Assembly: GCA_014730295.1 (NCBI GenBank)
Contig: WJIN01000285.1
Coordinates: 1 to 46,244, forward strand
Reading direction: 5' to 3'
Length of the DNA stretch: 46,244 nucleotides
Source of the DNA: Promethearchaeota archaeon
GTDB taxonomy: Archaea > Asgardarchaeota > Lokiarchaeia > Sigynarchaeales > SOKP01
Each line of letters opens with the position of its first letter. Positions within the stretch are counted from its first letter, which is position 1. Positions 34,205 through 42,417 of this stretch are shown piece after piece. Under the pieces are notes generated by a model, which saw nothing but the letters and a program-made list of their open reading frames with translations, was not told where the DNA came from and did no database searches. Made by a program: the position numbers and the translations under genes.

Positions 34205-35911
34205 ATGAAAAGGGTTATCGATTTAATTTGTGATACCGCCTATAACGCGGGCGTTGAATATGTGTTTGGATTACCTGGAGGGGTGTCAAATTTTCTATTA
34301 GAAGAATTTTATAAACGTGATCAATTTACTACCGTTATAGCTCACCACGAAGCTTCAGCTTCAATAATGGCAGACATGCATGGACGCCTGACTAATAAAC
34401 CGGGAATTGTAATTGGTCAAGGAATCTTTATGGCATCTAATGGTGGGTTGGGAATTATTGAGGCATATCATGCGGGTGTTCCGATGGTTATAATAACAGA
34501 GATGTCTGATTATCATGGAAACAGCCTTCAAGCGTGTTATCAAAGCGGTACTGGAGAATATGGAACGGTAAACCTTGTAAATATTTTTAAATCTATGACA
34601 AAATATACGGCATTTGCGAATGTTCCAGAGGAATTACCCTATGCGGTCCAATTAGCAATCAAGCATGCAACCTCTGGTAGGCCTGGACCAGCATGTGTGA
34701 TTACACGTTGGAATATTATGACTTCTGTTATAGAAGAAGATGAGATGAGCATTCCATTATATCAAATTGAAGGTCATATTGATGTGAGTCCACCATGTAT
34801 TTCAGATTTAGACGCAGAAAAGATTGCCAATGTTTTGATTGCTGCTGAACATCCTGTTATGATTTGCGGGAGAGGGACATTTGCCTCAGGCGCCTCGGAT
34901 GAAATACAGGAGTTATCGGAATTAATTGGGATGCCCGTGGCAACCTCTTATATGGGAAAATCCATTATTCCCGAAACCCATGATCTCGCTTTAGGAGTAA
35001 TGGCAAGTTTTGGACAAAAATTGGCAGATCGAAGAATACAAAACGCAGATGTAATTTTAGCAGTAGGGACTTGTTTAGCTCCCGACAACACAAATAACTG
35101 TTCTCCTGAATTTATTGACGTAAATAAACAAAAGTTAATACATATAGATATTGAATCCAGAAACACCGCATGGACTTATCCCGCTACGATTGGGGTGACT
35201 TCAGATGCTAAATTAGCCCTACAAAAAATAATCGGAATGGTGCGTTCCAAACTCGATGTGTTTCCGTTTAATGTTGAGGAGAGAATTTCTATTCTCCAAA
35301 AGCAAAAACAAGATCCTGAAATGGAATTCTTTACTAGTGAACATTATTTTGATGAAGATAATCCAATACAACCTGAGTCTGTGGTTCGTTTATTTAACGA
35401 TTCAACAAATAAAGATCATCTACTAATATTAGATGCAGGTAATAATCGAATGTTTTTCACACGCCTTTTTAAATCTAAATATGTGGGTCAGATCTATGGC
35501 GCAGGAGGAGTCGCTGGAATGGGATATGGGCCGAATGCGAGTTTAGCCGCTCAATTACTCAAACCTGATAAAAAAGTTATTAATATTGTGGGGGATAGTA
35601 GTTTTTTAATGGATCTGTATGTATTAAATACTGTTCAAGAATATGACCTACCGATCACTTTTTTCGTCTTTAATGATTCTTCCTTGGGTAATGTAAGAGA
35701 TGTGCTTTCTCGTAAGGGAAGAGATTTAGCAAACTGGCAGATGATGAATTTTGCAGAAATTGCCAGAGGAATGGGAATTAATGGATTGAGAGTCGAAAAA
35801 TACGAAAATCTGAAAAAAGGAATCGAAGCAGGATTAAATACCAAAGAACCCATGGTGGTTGATTTGGTAATTGATCCGAAAGCATCTCATTTGAATATAA
35901 GGAGATCCTGA
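34205..35911 (+). CDS. ThDP-dependent 2-oxoacid decarboxylase/acetolactate synthase-like enzyme
   Basis: 568 residues with the three domains of the pyruvate-oxidase/ALS fold. The catalytic Glu49 is in AHHEASASIMADMHG, the Pyr-domain FGLPGG loop is at 21-26, and the PP-domain motif GDS (463-465) with Asn490 matches the GDG-x25-N ThDP/Mg2+ signature, although the third residue is serine. No FAD-binding core needed for ALS could be verified. It is followed 78 bases later by an aminotransferase, and an AOR lies nearby, so decarboxylation of a transamination product to an aldehyde is the favoured role; ALS or sulfopyruvate/phosphonopyruvate chemistry is possible. Confidence 0.85.
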   Translation: MKRVIDLICDTAYNAGVEYVFGLPGGVSNFLLEEFYKRDQFTTVIAHHEASASIMADMHGRLTNKPGIVIGQGIFMASNGGLGIIEAYHAGVPMVIITEMSDYHGNSLQACYQSGTGEYGTVNLVNIFKSMTKYTAFANVPEELPYAVQLAIKHATSGRPGPACVITRWNIMTSVIEEDEMSIPLYQIEGHIDVSPPCISDLDAEKIANVLIAAEHPVMICGRGTFASGASDEIQELSELIGMPVATSYMGKSIIPETHDLALGVMASFGQKLADRRIQNADVILAVGTCLAPDNTNNCSPEFIDVNKQKLIHIDIESRNTAWTYPATIGVTSDAKLALQKIIGMVRSKLDVFPFNVEERISILQKQKQDPEMEFFTSEHYFDEDNPIQPESVVRLFNDSTNKDHLLILDAGNNRMFFTRLFKSKYVGQIYGAGGVAGMGYGPNASLAAQLLKPDKKVINIVGDSSFLMDLYVLNTVQEYDLPITFFVFNDSSLGNVRDVLSRKGRDLANWQMMNFAEIARGMGINGLRVEKYENLKKGIEAGLNTKEPMVVDLVIDPKASHLNIRRS

Positions 35912-35989
35912 AATTATATTAACATCCAACTATCAATTTAAATTTTTAAAAATTTTAAAATAAACTAATTTTTAGAGGTTAGAAATATA

Positions 35990-37411
35990 ATGGACTATGA
36001 AGAAATAAAGAAAAGGTTAAAAATTATAACAGAAAATCCCGTAAAAGGGATCCCTGATGAGGAAATGGCAAAAGTTCGAAAAAAAATAGCTGCGAAAGCG
36101 CCGAAATCTAAAGAAATCTATGATGAAATTAAAGATCTAATTCCCGGTGGGACACAACATCAACTTGTAATCAAAGATCCGTTTGCCCTCACTATGAAAA
36201 AGAATCTTGGGACAAAGATGTGGGATATTGACGATAATGAGTATATTGATTATTTGATGAGCGCAGGAGCGTGTATTTTGGGTCATTCTTATCCCCCATT
36301 ACGAGAAGAAATGCAAAAATTATTAGATGATTTGGATCCAAATACCTACTGGAATACAGAATGGGAGTTAAAAGCTTTAAAATTACTTCGAAAGCATATA
36401 CCATCGGTGGAAAAAATAACCTATTTTCAATCTGGTACTGAAGCAGATATGGCTGCCTTACGAATTGCTCGTGTTTTTACTGGAAACGAAAAAATCATTA
36501 AATTTAGCGGTTCTTATCACGGGTGGAGTGATCAATTGATGACGGATATTCATATACCCTATTCGGGAACAATGGAAGCAGATGGGATCCCACGAGGTTG
36601 TTACAAGGATATCGTAAATGTTCCACCCGCAGATATTAATGGTTTAGAGGAGGCGCTTGAAAAGTATACTCAAAAACGTGCAGGAGTCGCAGCGGTATTA
36701 GTAGAGCCTTTCGGTGCTGAATCGGGGTCAATTCCCGTCCCTCCCGACTTTAATAAGCAAATTAAGGAGTTATGCGATAAATATAATGTTTTACTCATTT
36801 TTGATGAGGTAGTTACAGGATTTAGGATGAGTTTGGGGGGTGCTCAAGAATATCTTGGCGTTATCCCTGATCTCACAGTGTTCGGTAAAATTTTAACGCA
36901 TGGATATCCTTCAACTGGGGCGGTAGGGGGAAGAAGCGAAATAATGGATGTCTGCACTGGAGATGTCGAAACTGGAGGAAAGCATGCCTTTATTGGAGGA
37001 ACTATTAGAGGTAACCCTCTATCCATAGCTGCAACCTATTGGACAATCAAACTAATCGAAGAGAGCAATGCTATTGAGAAAGCTGCAAAAGCTGGAGATG
37101 ATTTGGTAAAGAAACTTAATAATCTATTTGAGGATCATGATCGACCGTATTTTGCTTACAATTACAAATCTTGTATTCATTATGAAACATATTCTCCAGT
37201 GGCTATGGACATTCGAGATGCCGAAAATATTCCGAAGGCAGTTTTTCGGAAAAAATGCGTAGATGACATTGCTACCGTGCTTTTATCAGAGGGGATCATT
37301 ACAAAATACGGAAATCGAGCATTTACATGTATGCAGCACACACAGGAAGAAAATGATAAATTCGTAGAAGCATTCGAAAAAGTTCTTAATATGATACCAA
37401 AATATATATAG
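35990..37411 (+). CDS. Class III PLP aminotransferase (GSA-aminomutase-like)
   Basis: 473 residues. PLP-fold type I with SGTEADMAALR at 148-158, SYHGWSDQ, the phosphate-side LIFDEVVTGFRM (Asp272), and the Schiff-base lysine Lys300 in FGKILTHGYP. Architecture is that of glutamate-1-semialdehyde 2,1-aminomutase and related omega-aminotransferases. GTQHQLVIKDPFALT near the N-terminus resembles GSA-AM substrate-side loops. No heme biosynthesis genes are close; it sits 78 bases downstream of the ThDP gene and is probably cotranscribed with it, which favours a catabolic transaminase. The specific substrate is not readable. Confidence 0.88.
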   Translation: MDYEEIKKRLKIITENPVKGIPDEEMAKVRKKIAAKAPKSKEIYDEIKDLIPGGTQHQLVIKDPFALTMKKNLGTKMWDIDDNEYIDYLMSAGACILGHSYPPLREEMQKLLDDLDPNTYWNTEWELKALKLLRKHIPSVEKITYFQSGTEADMAALRIARVFTGNEKIIKFSGSYHGWSDQLMTDIHIPYSGTMEADGIPRGCYKDIVNVPPADINGLEEALEKYTQKRAGVAAVLVEPFGAESGSIPVPPDFNKQIKELCDKYNVLLIFDEVVTGFRMSLGGAQEYLGVIPDLTVFGKILTHGYPSTGAVGGRSEIMDVCTGDVETGGKHAFIGGTIRGNPLSIAATYWTIKLIEESNAIEKAAKAGDDLVKKLNNLFEDHDRPYFAYNYKSCIHYETYSPVAMDIRDAENIPKAVFRKKCVDDIATVLLSEGIITKYGNRAFTCMQHTQEENDKFVEAFEKVLNMIPKYI

Positions 37412-37412
37412 G

Positions 37413-37569
37413 GCGCCTTATCACGGACGTAAAGCAAGACTTAATGAGAGCAGAGCAAAAGCTCAGTGATTTATGGGATAAATACGAGCGGGTGAAGCGG
37501 GACGCCATCAACAAGATCGCCAAAAGAGTGATATATTATTGTCTATACCAGAGAGACGTGCACTCTTAA
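37413..37569 (+). pseudogene. Possible decayed TnpB-like transposase fragment
   Basis: A short stretch of locally higher GC with coding-like words in two frames: APYHGRKARLNESRAKAQ (37413-37466) and, shifted by one frame, LSDLWDKYERVKRDAINK (from 37462) to a TAA at 37569. A GRK..R....R....Q segment followed by ERxxRDxxNKIxKxI resembles the TnpB/OrfB core of IS200/IS605 elements. No start codon, ends or intact frame are visible. Alternatively it is the tail of a different small protein or a chance match. Confidence 0.4.
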
Positions 37570-37695
37570 AAATGCATTAACTTTTATACCTTATTTTTTT
37601 ATTATTTATTTAAATAGACTTAACCATATTTTTGATTATGATGTTAATATCAGAAAAACAAAGAGATGAGATAAAAATTAAAAAAGTGAATATTT

Positions 37696-39525
37696 TTAGT
37701 AGAGATCGTTAATCACAAAATCCAGATTTAAATCTTTTAAAGTTTCTTTGAGCGGATATCCGTTTTTGGGGTTCCAACCAAGCTTTTGGCATAGGAGTTC
37801 ATATTCTTGCTTATAATTAATACCCACAGCTCGCTTTGGGATTTCATTATCCACAAGGTCTATTTCTTCTCTTAATGTAAAAGCTTGTCGGAGGGCTTGT
37901 ATCCGTAATCCTGTCTTGATCAGTCCTTCCACAGAAAGATCCCATCCTGTTACTCCTTTTATAAATTCCATTAGTGGATATTTCTGGAAATATAATGTAA
38001 ATTGACATACACCTAGGGAACTTAGGCTTTGGGCCAGTCCAACCACCATCTTAAAAGCTTCCGCTCTTGGTTCTGGTTTCCGTTTATACCGCTTGGGAAG
38101 CGAGAAACCATCAATATATCCATTAGATTTTGATAGGGGCCCCGATAAAAACATATCTAATCCTGCGGCAGTATGTCTGCCTGGAGTAGGGTCAAAGGCA
38201 TACGTTGTTCCCATGGAATCATAATATTTCGGAGAGTGCATAGCCAATTCCTGTCCAAGAGAATGAATTGCATACTTTTCACTTCCCTTCCCAATTCGTT
38301 GAGACGCTATCTTAGACCCATCAGCTAGAATATCTCCAATTCCTTCTCGGTGAATCATGTTTTTTAATAATTCAATATACGCATCACCATTACCCCACTT
38401 TAGCATCAGTCCCTCAGTTTCTTCAAGTCCAATGATTCCATTTTCGAAGCATTCAACAGCAAAAGCAATTGTTCCTCCTGCTGAAATGGTATCCATTCCA
38501 GCTCTATTACATAGGTCGTTTAGTTTAAATATAGATATCAAATCATTATTTAATAACATGTGCCCGAATGCCCCGCAAGTTTCGTATTCCGGAAGATGGC
38601 TCTCCTCTATATCCGCTTCGGGTACTTTCACGATTCCTCCGCAACGTACTGGACAGGCAAAGCATCCATATTCGTTTTCTTTATATTTATTAATTTCTGG
38701 TCCTGTGATCGGTTCAACATCCTCCAATGGGAAGTGATCATTGGAATTTCCTCCCCAATTCTTAATTGGTGTATCTCCCAATTTGGTATTGACATCGTTC
38801 TGCCAAGGTGTGCCCAAGTTTTTCCATAAAAAAATAGCTCCAGCACCCGCCTCTTTTACACCTTTGTTATATTCTTTCGCATGTTCAAGGATTAAACCAT
38901 TATCAGCGAATTCTATTTTTTGGTTTCCCTTTAATACAATGGCTTTTACTTTTTTTGATCCCATAACGGCTCCTAATCCCGAACGAGCCGCAATTCTCCC
39001 TTTATCGGTAATAATACCTGAGATTAATGAGAGATTCTCTCCCGCTTGCCCAATAGAGGCAATCCGTGACTGTGGATATTTTTCTAATAACTTCTCTTCT
39101 GCTTCCACACCATCTAATCCCCATAGTTCAGAGGCATCTTCGATAGTCATATTTCCATCAGAAATGACGATATATTTAGGAGTAGATGCTTGAGCTTGCA
39201 AAATAATACCGTCGTACCCGCATTTCTTAATTTCTGGTCCGAAGTAGCCTCCGCAATTTGCATCTCCCCATGTACCCGTTAATGGAGATTTTCCGGTGAC
39301 CATAAATCTTCCCGTTAATGAGGCGGCTGAACCCGTTAATAATCCTGGGAAGAACCCGAGAAGGGCTTCTGGACCTAGTGGATCCGTTTTTGGTTTCATT
39401 TTTTCATAAAATAGCTTAACAGCAAGACCGTATCCTCCTAAATACTCACGATATATATTCTCCGGCAATTCTTGCTCTTCAAAAGTATCATTTGATAAAT
39501 CAATCCATAATATCTTTCCCATCAT
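37696..39525 (-). CDS. Aldehyde:ferredoxin oxidoreductase (tungsten AOR family)
   Basis: 609 residues. Oxidises aldehydes to carboxylates with ferredoxin as acceptor, using a tungsten bis-pterin and one 4Fe-4S cluster. The N-terminus GKILWIDLSN, LTGSAASLTGRFMVTGKSPLTG near 63-84 and GGYFGPEIKKCGYDGIILQ near 92-110 are typical. Cluster cysteines are 288, 291 and 295 (CFACPVRC) with a fourth in LGVCQF near 515. Substrate range (aliphatic, aromatic, glyceraldehyde) cannot be read. Neighbouring aminotransferase and ThDP genes would supply aldehydes. A winged-helix regulator gene lies immediately upstream on the same strand, about 360 bases before the start. Confidence 0.93.
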   Translation of the reverse strand: MMGKILWIDLSNDTFEEQELPENIYREYLGGYGLAVKLFYEKMKPKTDPLGPEALLGFFPGLLTGSAASLTGRFMVTGKSPLTGTWGDANCGGYFGPEIKKCGYDGIILQAQASTPKYIVISDGNMTIEDASELWGLDGVEAEEKLLEKYPQSRIASIGQAGENLSLISGIITDKGRIAARSGLGAVMGSKKVKAIVLKGNQKIEFADNGLILEHAKEYNKGVKEAGAGAIFLWKNLGTPWQNDVNTKLGDTPIKNWGGNSNDHFPLEDVEPITGPEINKYKENEYGCFACPVRCGGIVKVPEADIEESHLPEYETCGAFGHMLLNNDLISIFKLNDLCNRAGMDTISAGGTIAFAVECFENGIIGLEETEGLMLKWGNGDAYIELLKNMIHREGIGDILADGSKIASQRIGKGSEKYAIHSLGQELAMHSPKYYDSMGTTYAFDPTPGRHTAAGLDMFLSGPLSKSNGYIDGFSLPKRYKRKPEPRAEAFKMVVGLAQSLSSLGVCQFTLYFQKYPLMEFIKGVTGWDLSVEGLIKTGLRIQALRQAFTLREEIDLVDNEIPKRAVGINYKQEYELLCQKLGWNPKNGYPLKETLKDLNLDFVINDLY

Positions 39526-39886
39526 TTTAACTTCATAATATTTGTTTTTTGAATTAAATTAAAATCCGAAATTTTTTGAAAAAGGTTATTGATACTCCGT
39601 TATGTTTCGTGGTCAATTTCGATTCTTTTAACCATTTTCCATCTCTTATTATTATTCAGACTGATCTTACTAAGTAAATAAGAGTTTTTTATTTCGGTTT
39701 TTTAATATATATAAAAAATTTAGTTCAAATCTATATTAAATTTTTCTATTAATTTACAATATTTTTTTAATATAAATAGATTTATATCTTGAAAATTTAC
39801 AGCTAAAGGTCATCAAAAATCCCAAATTTGGGAATTTAGCAGTTAATCTAAATATTAGTAATGAAAGTCATGGTAAAAAATATACA
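39526..39886. other. Intergenic region upstream of AOR
   Basis: 361 bases between the HTH stop and the AOR start (both on the minus strand). No gene is visible. It contains a 14-base palindrome at 39820-39833 and A/T tracts suitable for promoters. Length suggests that AOR has its own promoter rather than being read through from the regulator gene. Confidence 0.45.
39820..39833. promoter_or_regulatory. 14-base perfect palindrome near the HTH gene
   Basis: tcccaaatttggga is a perfect palindrome about 54 bases beyond the stop of the winged-helix regulator and 295 bases before AOR. It may be a binding site for that regulator, or a coincidence. Confidence 0.35.
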
Positions 39887-40618
39887 TTAAGTATTCCAAA
39901 AGCGTTTGAATCGTGCTTCTTGGATTTTTTTGAGAGGGAGAATTAAATGGAGAGCGGCATACGGTTTTTCTTTTCTTTCTGCCCCACTTTCACTTTTTCG
40001 TTTTTTCTTATATTGTTCCATATCCTCTAAAAATTCTTTATAGCGTTTATGGTAATATTCAAATTCCTCTTCATCTAATGTCTCTACATAATAATTAACA
40101 TGAGCCCGTTTATAGAAGTCTTTTAAATTATCTCTCGTCGGTTCAATGTCTTTAAGTTTCCTTACCAGTTCTTCATGATAAGGGATTAAGTCATCAAATA
40201 TCTTTTGAATTAACTCCAGAGTTTTCTCGTCGGATATCACATCTTGCAATAAGATTTTAAGAATTCGGTCGGGATCTAACTCTTCTAAAAACTCAAACCC
40301 CAATCTGGTATACTTGATTAAATCCTCTCTTGCGGAGAAGAGTTTTTTATCTTGAGGTCCAGGGGATTTAACTTCCCGTAATTCTAATAATCCTTTCTTT
40401 TGCATGATATTGAGATGCTTATTTACGGTCGGCCAGCTTTTACCCAATTTCTCACAGAGCTCGTTAATGCTTTGTTCTTTATAGGCCCATAAAAGTATAA
40501 GAATTCGAATCCTAATTAAAGAATTAAGTGTTTTTACGACTTCTGTTTTTTCTTTGATATTTTCCATTAACTTCTCTACATTAGATTTACTTAAAGGACC
40601 GGAATCCGATTCCACCAT
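39887..40618 (-). CDS. ArsR/MarR-type winged-helix regulator with C-terminal extension
   Basis: 243 residues. The winged-helix core is near 35-100: LIRIRILILLWAYKEQSINE, then LCEKLGKSWPTVNKHLNIM (recognition helix) and GLLELREVKSPGPQDKKLFS (wing). An acidic helical region of 100+ residues follows, then a basic patch (KKRKSESGAERKEK). It could bind a small-molecule or protein signal with the C-terminal part. It sits between AOR on one side and the UxaA-like pair on the other (divergent), and is a good candidate local regulator for those genes. Confidence 0.8.
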   Translation of the reverse strand: MVESDSGPLSKSNVEKLMENIKEKTEVVKTLNSLIRIRILILLWAYKEQSINELCEKLGKSWPTVNKHLNIMQKKGLLELREVKSPGPQDKKLFSAREDLIKYTRLGFEFLEELDPDRILKILLQDVISDEKTLELIQKIFDDLIPYHEELVRKLKDIEPTRDNLKDFYKRAHVNYYVETLDEEEFEYYHKRYKEFLEDMEQYKKKRKSESGAERKEKPYAALHLILPLKKIQEARFKRFWNT

Positions 40619-40764
40619 TTTGCCTTACCAGATAAATATTCGTTTCGTATTATTAAATATAATATTGTATAAAATATAAAAAGTTATTATAGATCTTTAT
40701 ACTAAATTTTAATTTAAATCTAGAGATTAATAATTATAATTTAGGTCCAAAAAGAATACAAAAA

Positions 40765-40773
40765 GATATAAAT
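40765..40773 (+). promoter_or_regulatory. TATA-like box of the UxaA-like operon
   Basis: gatataaat is centred 22 bases before the ATG at 40791, which implies a leaderless transcript for the small subunit gene. Confidence 0.4.
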
Positions 40774-40790
40774 AACTCAAGTGATAATAA

Positions 40791-41069
40791 ATGCCGAATA
40801 AATTTATAATTATGGATTCTACAGATAATTGTGCGACTAGTTTGGAGGATATTTCTCAGAGAACTGAATTAAAGACTGAATATGGCACAATTACGATAAA
40901 CCAAGATATCCCTCTTGGACATAAATTTGCGTTAAGGAATATTCAAAAAGGGGAGAAAATAATGAAATATGGTCAAATTATCGGTATAGCCACGGAAGAG
41001 ATCTCGAAAGGTGATTGGATTCATACACATAATATTACGAGCCATTATTTGGAGGAGGTGGTTGAATGA
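40791..41069 (+). CDS. UxaA/SuyA-like small subunit (SAF domain)
   Basis: 92 residues forming a SAF-type beta-clip domain: MPNKFIIMDSTDNCATSLED, then IPLGHKFALRNIQKGEKIMK and YGQIIGIATEEISKGDWI. In altronate/galactarate dehydratases this is the N-terminal domain; when separate it is UxaA-N or SuyA of (2R)-sulfolactate sulfo-lyase. The stop overlaps the next gene's start by four bases (ATGA), so the two are translationally coupled and form one complex. It is adjacent to a divergent regulator. Confidence 0.9.
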   Translation: MPNKFIIMDSTDNCATSLEDISQRTELKTEYGTITINQDIPLGHKFALRNIQKGEKIMKYGQIIGIATEEISKGDWIHTHNITSHYLEEVVE

Positions 41070-42250
41070 CGGAGGAATTTATGGGATATGAACGACCGAA
41101 AGGAGAAGTAGGAATCCGAAATAAAATTGCTATAATGTCTTCGGTAGTGTGTGTCAATCATGTGGCGGAACAAATAGCAAAAAAAGTTGAAAATTCAGTT
41201 GCCATCACCCATCCATTAGGGTGTGGACAATTCGGACCCGATTTCTCTTTTACCTTAAGAACCTTAGTTGGTTTGGGAAATAATCCAAATGTGTTTGGAA
41301 CTGTGGTAGTGGGTCTTGGATGCGAAAATATTACGAGTAAATTGATAGGTAAGCAAATTAAGCGGAAAAAAAAACCTATTGAATATTTTGATGTACAAGA
41401 TGAACAGGGTGGTACAAAAGGAGCAATCGAGAAAGGAATTAAATTGGGGCAAAAAATGTCTGAAGAAGCTAAACAGTTGAAACGAGAGCCGTTCGATTTT
41501 TCCAATTTAATCCTCGGCCTTGAATGTGGTGGTTCTGATTCAATCTCGGGAATTACCGCAAATCCCGCTGTAGGTGTGGTGTCAGACAAGGTGGTTGAGC
41601 TTGGTGGAACGTCAATTCTCCCAGAATTTACCGAATGGGTGGGTACAGAACATCTTCTCATGATGAGGGCAAAAGATGAGACTATCGCCGAAAAAATTAA
41701 AGACACTATTGATACTTTTCTAAACAATACTATGAAAATTGGAATTGATTTCCGAGGAATCCAACCTACCCCTGGAAATATCGCGGGTGGCTTAACAACT
41801 ATAGAAGAAAAGTCATTAGGCACAATTGCGAAGGCAGGATCCGCACAAATTGAAGGAATACTAGAATATTCAGAAAAACCGAAAGGAAAAGGGCTCTGGC
41901 TGATGGTAGAGCCGGGACTTGATGTGGAAAGCATGACTGGTTTAGCCGCTGCAGGAGCGCAAATCATCATTATGACCACAGGACGTGGCAGTCCTTGCGG
42001 AAATCCAGTGGCACCCGTGATTAAAATTTGCGGAAATCCAAAAACTTGTGATTGGATGGCAAGTAATATCGATATTGATGCAAGTGGAATCATCACTGCA
42101 AACAAAAAAGTAGAGGATGTCGCCGCTGATTTATGGGATAAAGTGAAACGTACACTAAATGGCGAGCAAACATATGCTGAAATATTAGGATTTGAGGATA
42201 TAGCAATATGGCGGTGTAGCGCGGCACCTTTTCAAGTATTCCAAGCATAA
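41066..42250 (+). CDS. UxaA/SuyB-like large subunit (sugar-acid dehydratase or sulfo-lyase)
   Basis: 394 residues of the altronate dehydratase C-terminal family. Visible: GVRNK-like start (KGEVGIRNKIAIMSS), HPLGCGQFGPD, LGCENITSK, ILGLECGGSDSISGITANPAVG, and TGRGSPCGNPVAPVIKICGNP. The conserved cysteines suit the Fe-S/iron centre of this family. With its separate SAF subunit it would remove water from a hydroxyacid (altronate, galactarate) or sulfite from sulfolactate; I cannot decide. Overlap of four bases with the small subunit supports a stoichiometric complex. It ends before a T-rich terminator. Confidence 0.9.
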   Translation: MTEEFMGYERPKGEVGIRNKIAIMSSVVCVNHVAEQIAKKVENSVAITHPLGCGQFGPDFSFTLRTLVGLGNNPNVFGTVVVGLGCENITSKLIGKQIKRKKKPIEYFDVQDEQGGTKGAIEKGIKLGQKMSEEAKQLKREPFDFSNLILGLECGGSDSISGITANPAVGVVSDKVVELGGTSILPEFTEWVGTEHLLMMRAKDETIAEKIKDTIDTFLNNTMKIGIDFRGIQPTPGNIAGGLTTIEEKSLGTIAKAGSAQIEGILEYSEKPKGKGLWLMVEPGLDVESMTGLAAAGAQIIIMTTGRGSPCGNPVAPVIKICGNPKTCDWMASNIDIDASGIITANKKVEDVAADLWDKVKRTLNGEQTYAEILGFEDIAIWRCSAAPFQVFQA

Positions 42251-42282
42251 TAAGCACTAAAAAATCGACAATAGGCGTCTAT

Positions 42283-42309
42283 CATCCCTTTTCTTCTTTT
42301 TTTTTCTCT
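42283..42309 (+). terminator. T-rich putative terminator after the UxaA-like operon
   Basis: ccttttcttctttttttttctctg follows the stop by about 33 bases, ahead of the promoter of the next C69 gene. Likely U-tract terminator. Confidence 0.45.
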
Positions 42310-42417
42310 GAAGACTAAATAGTTTATAAACCTAAGTTTTAAATCAATGTATATAATCTAACGAATTAGTTATCTATTTAATCCAACAATTAATTACATC
42401 TAAAAAATTGATTTATT

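Noticed and set aside
38357..39193. Several plus-strand frames opposite AOR
   Set aside because: All lie within the AOR gene and have no start context or family resemblance.
41158..42105. 315-residue minus-strand frame opposite the UxaA-like large subunit
   Set aside because: It is a shadow of a strongly conserved gene, rich in Pro/Ser/Ile/Phe as expected of antisense translation.
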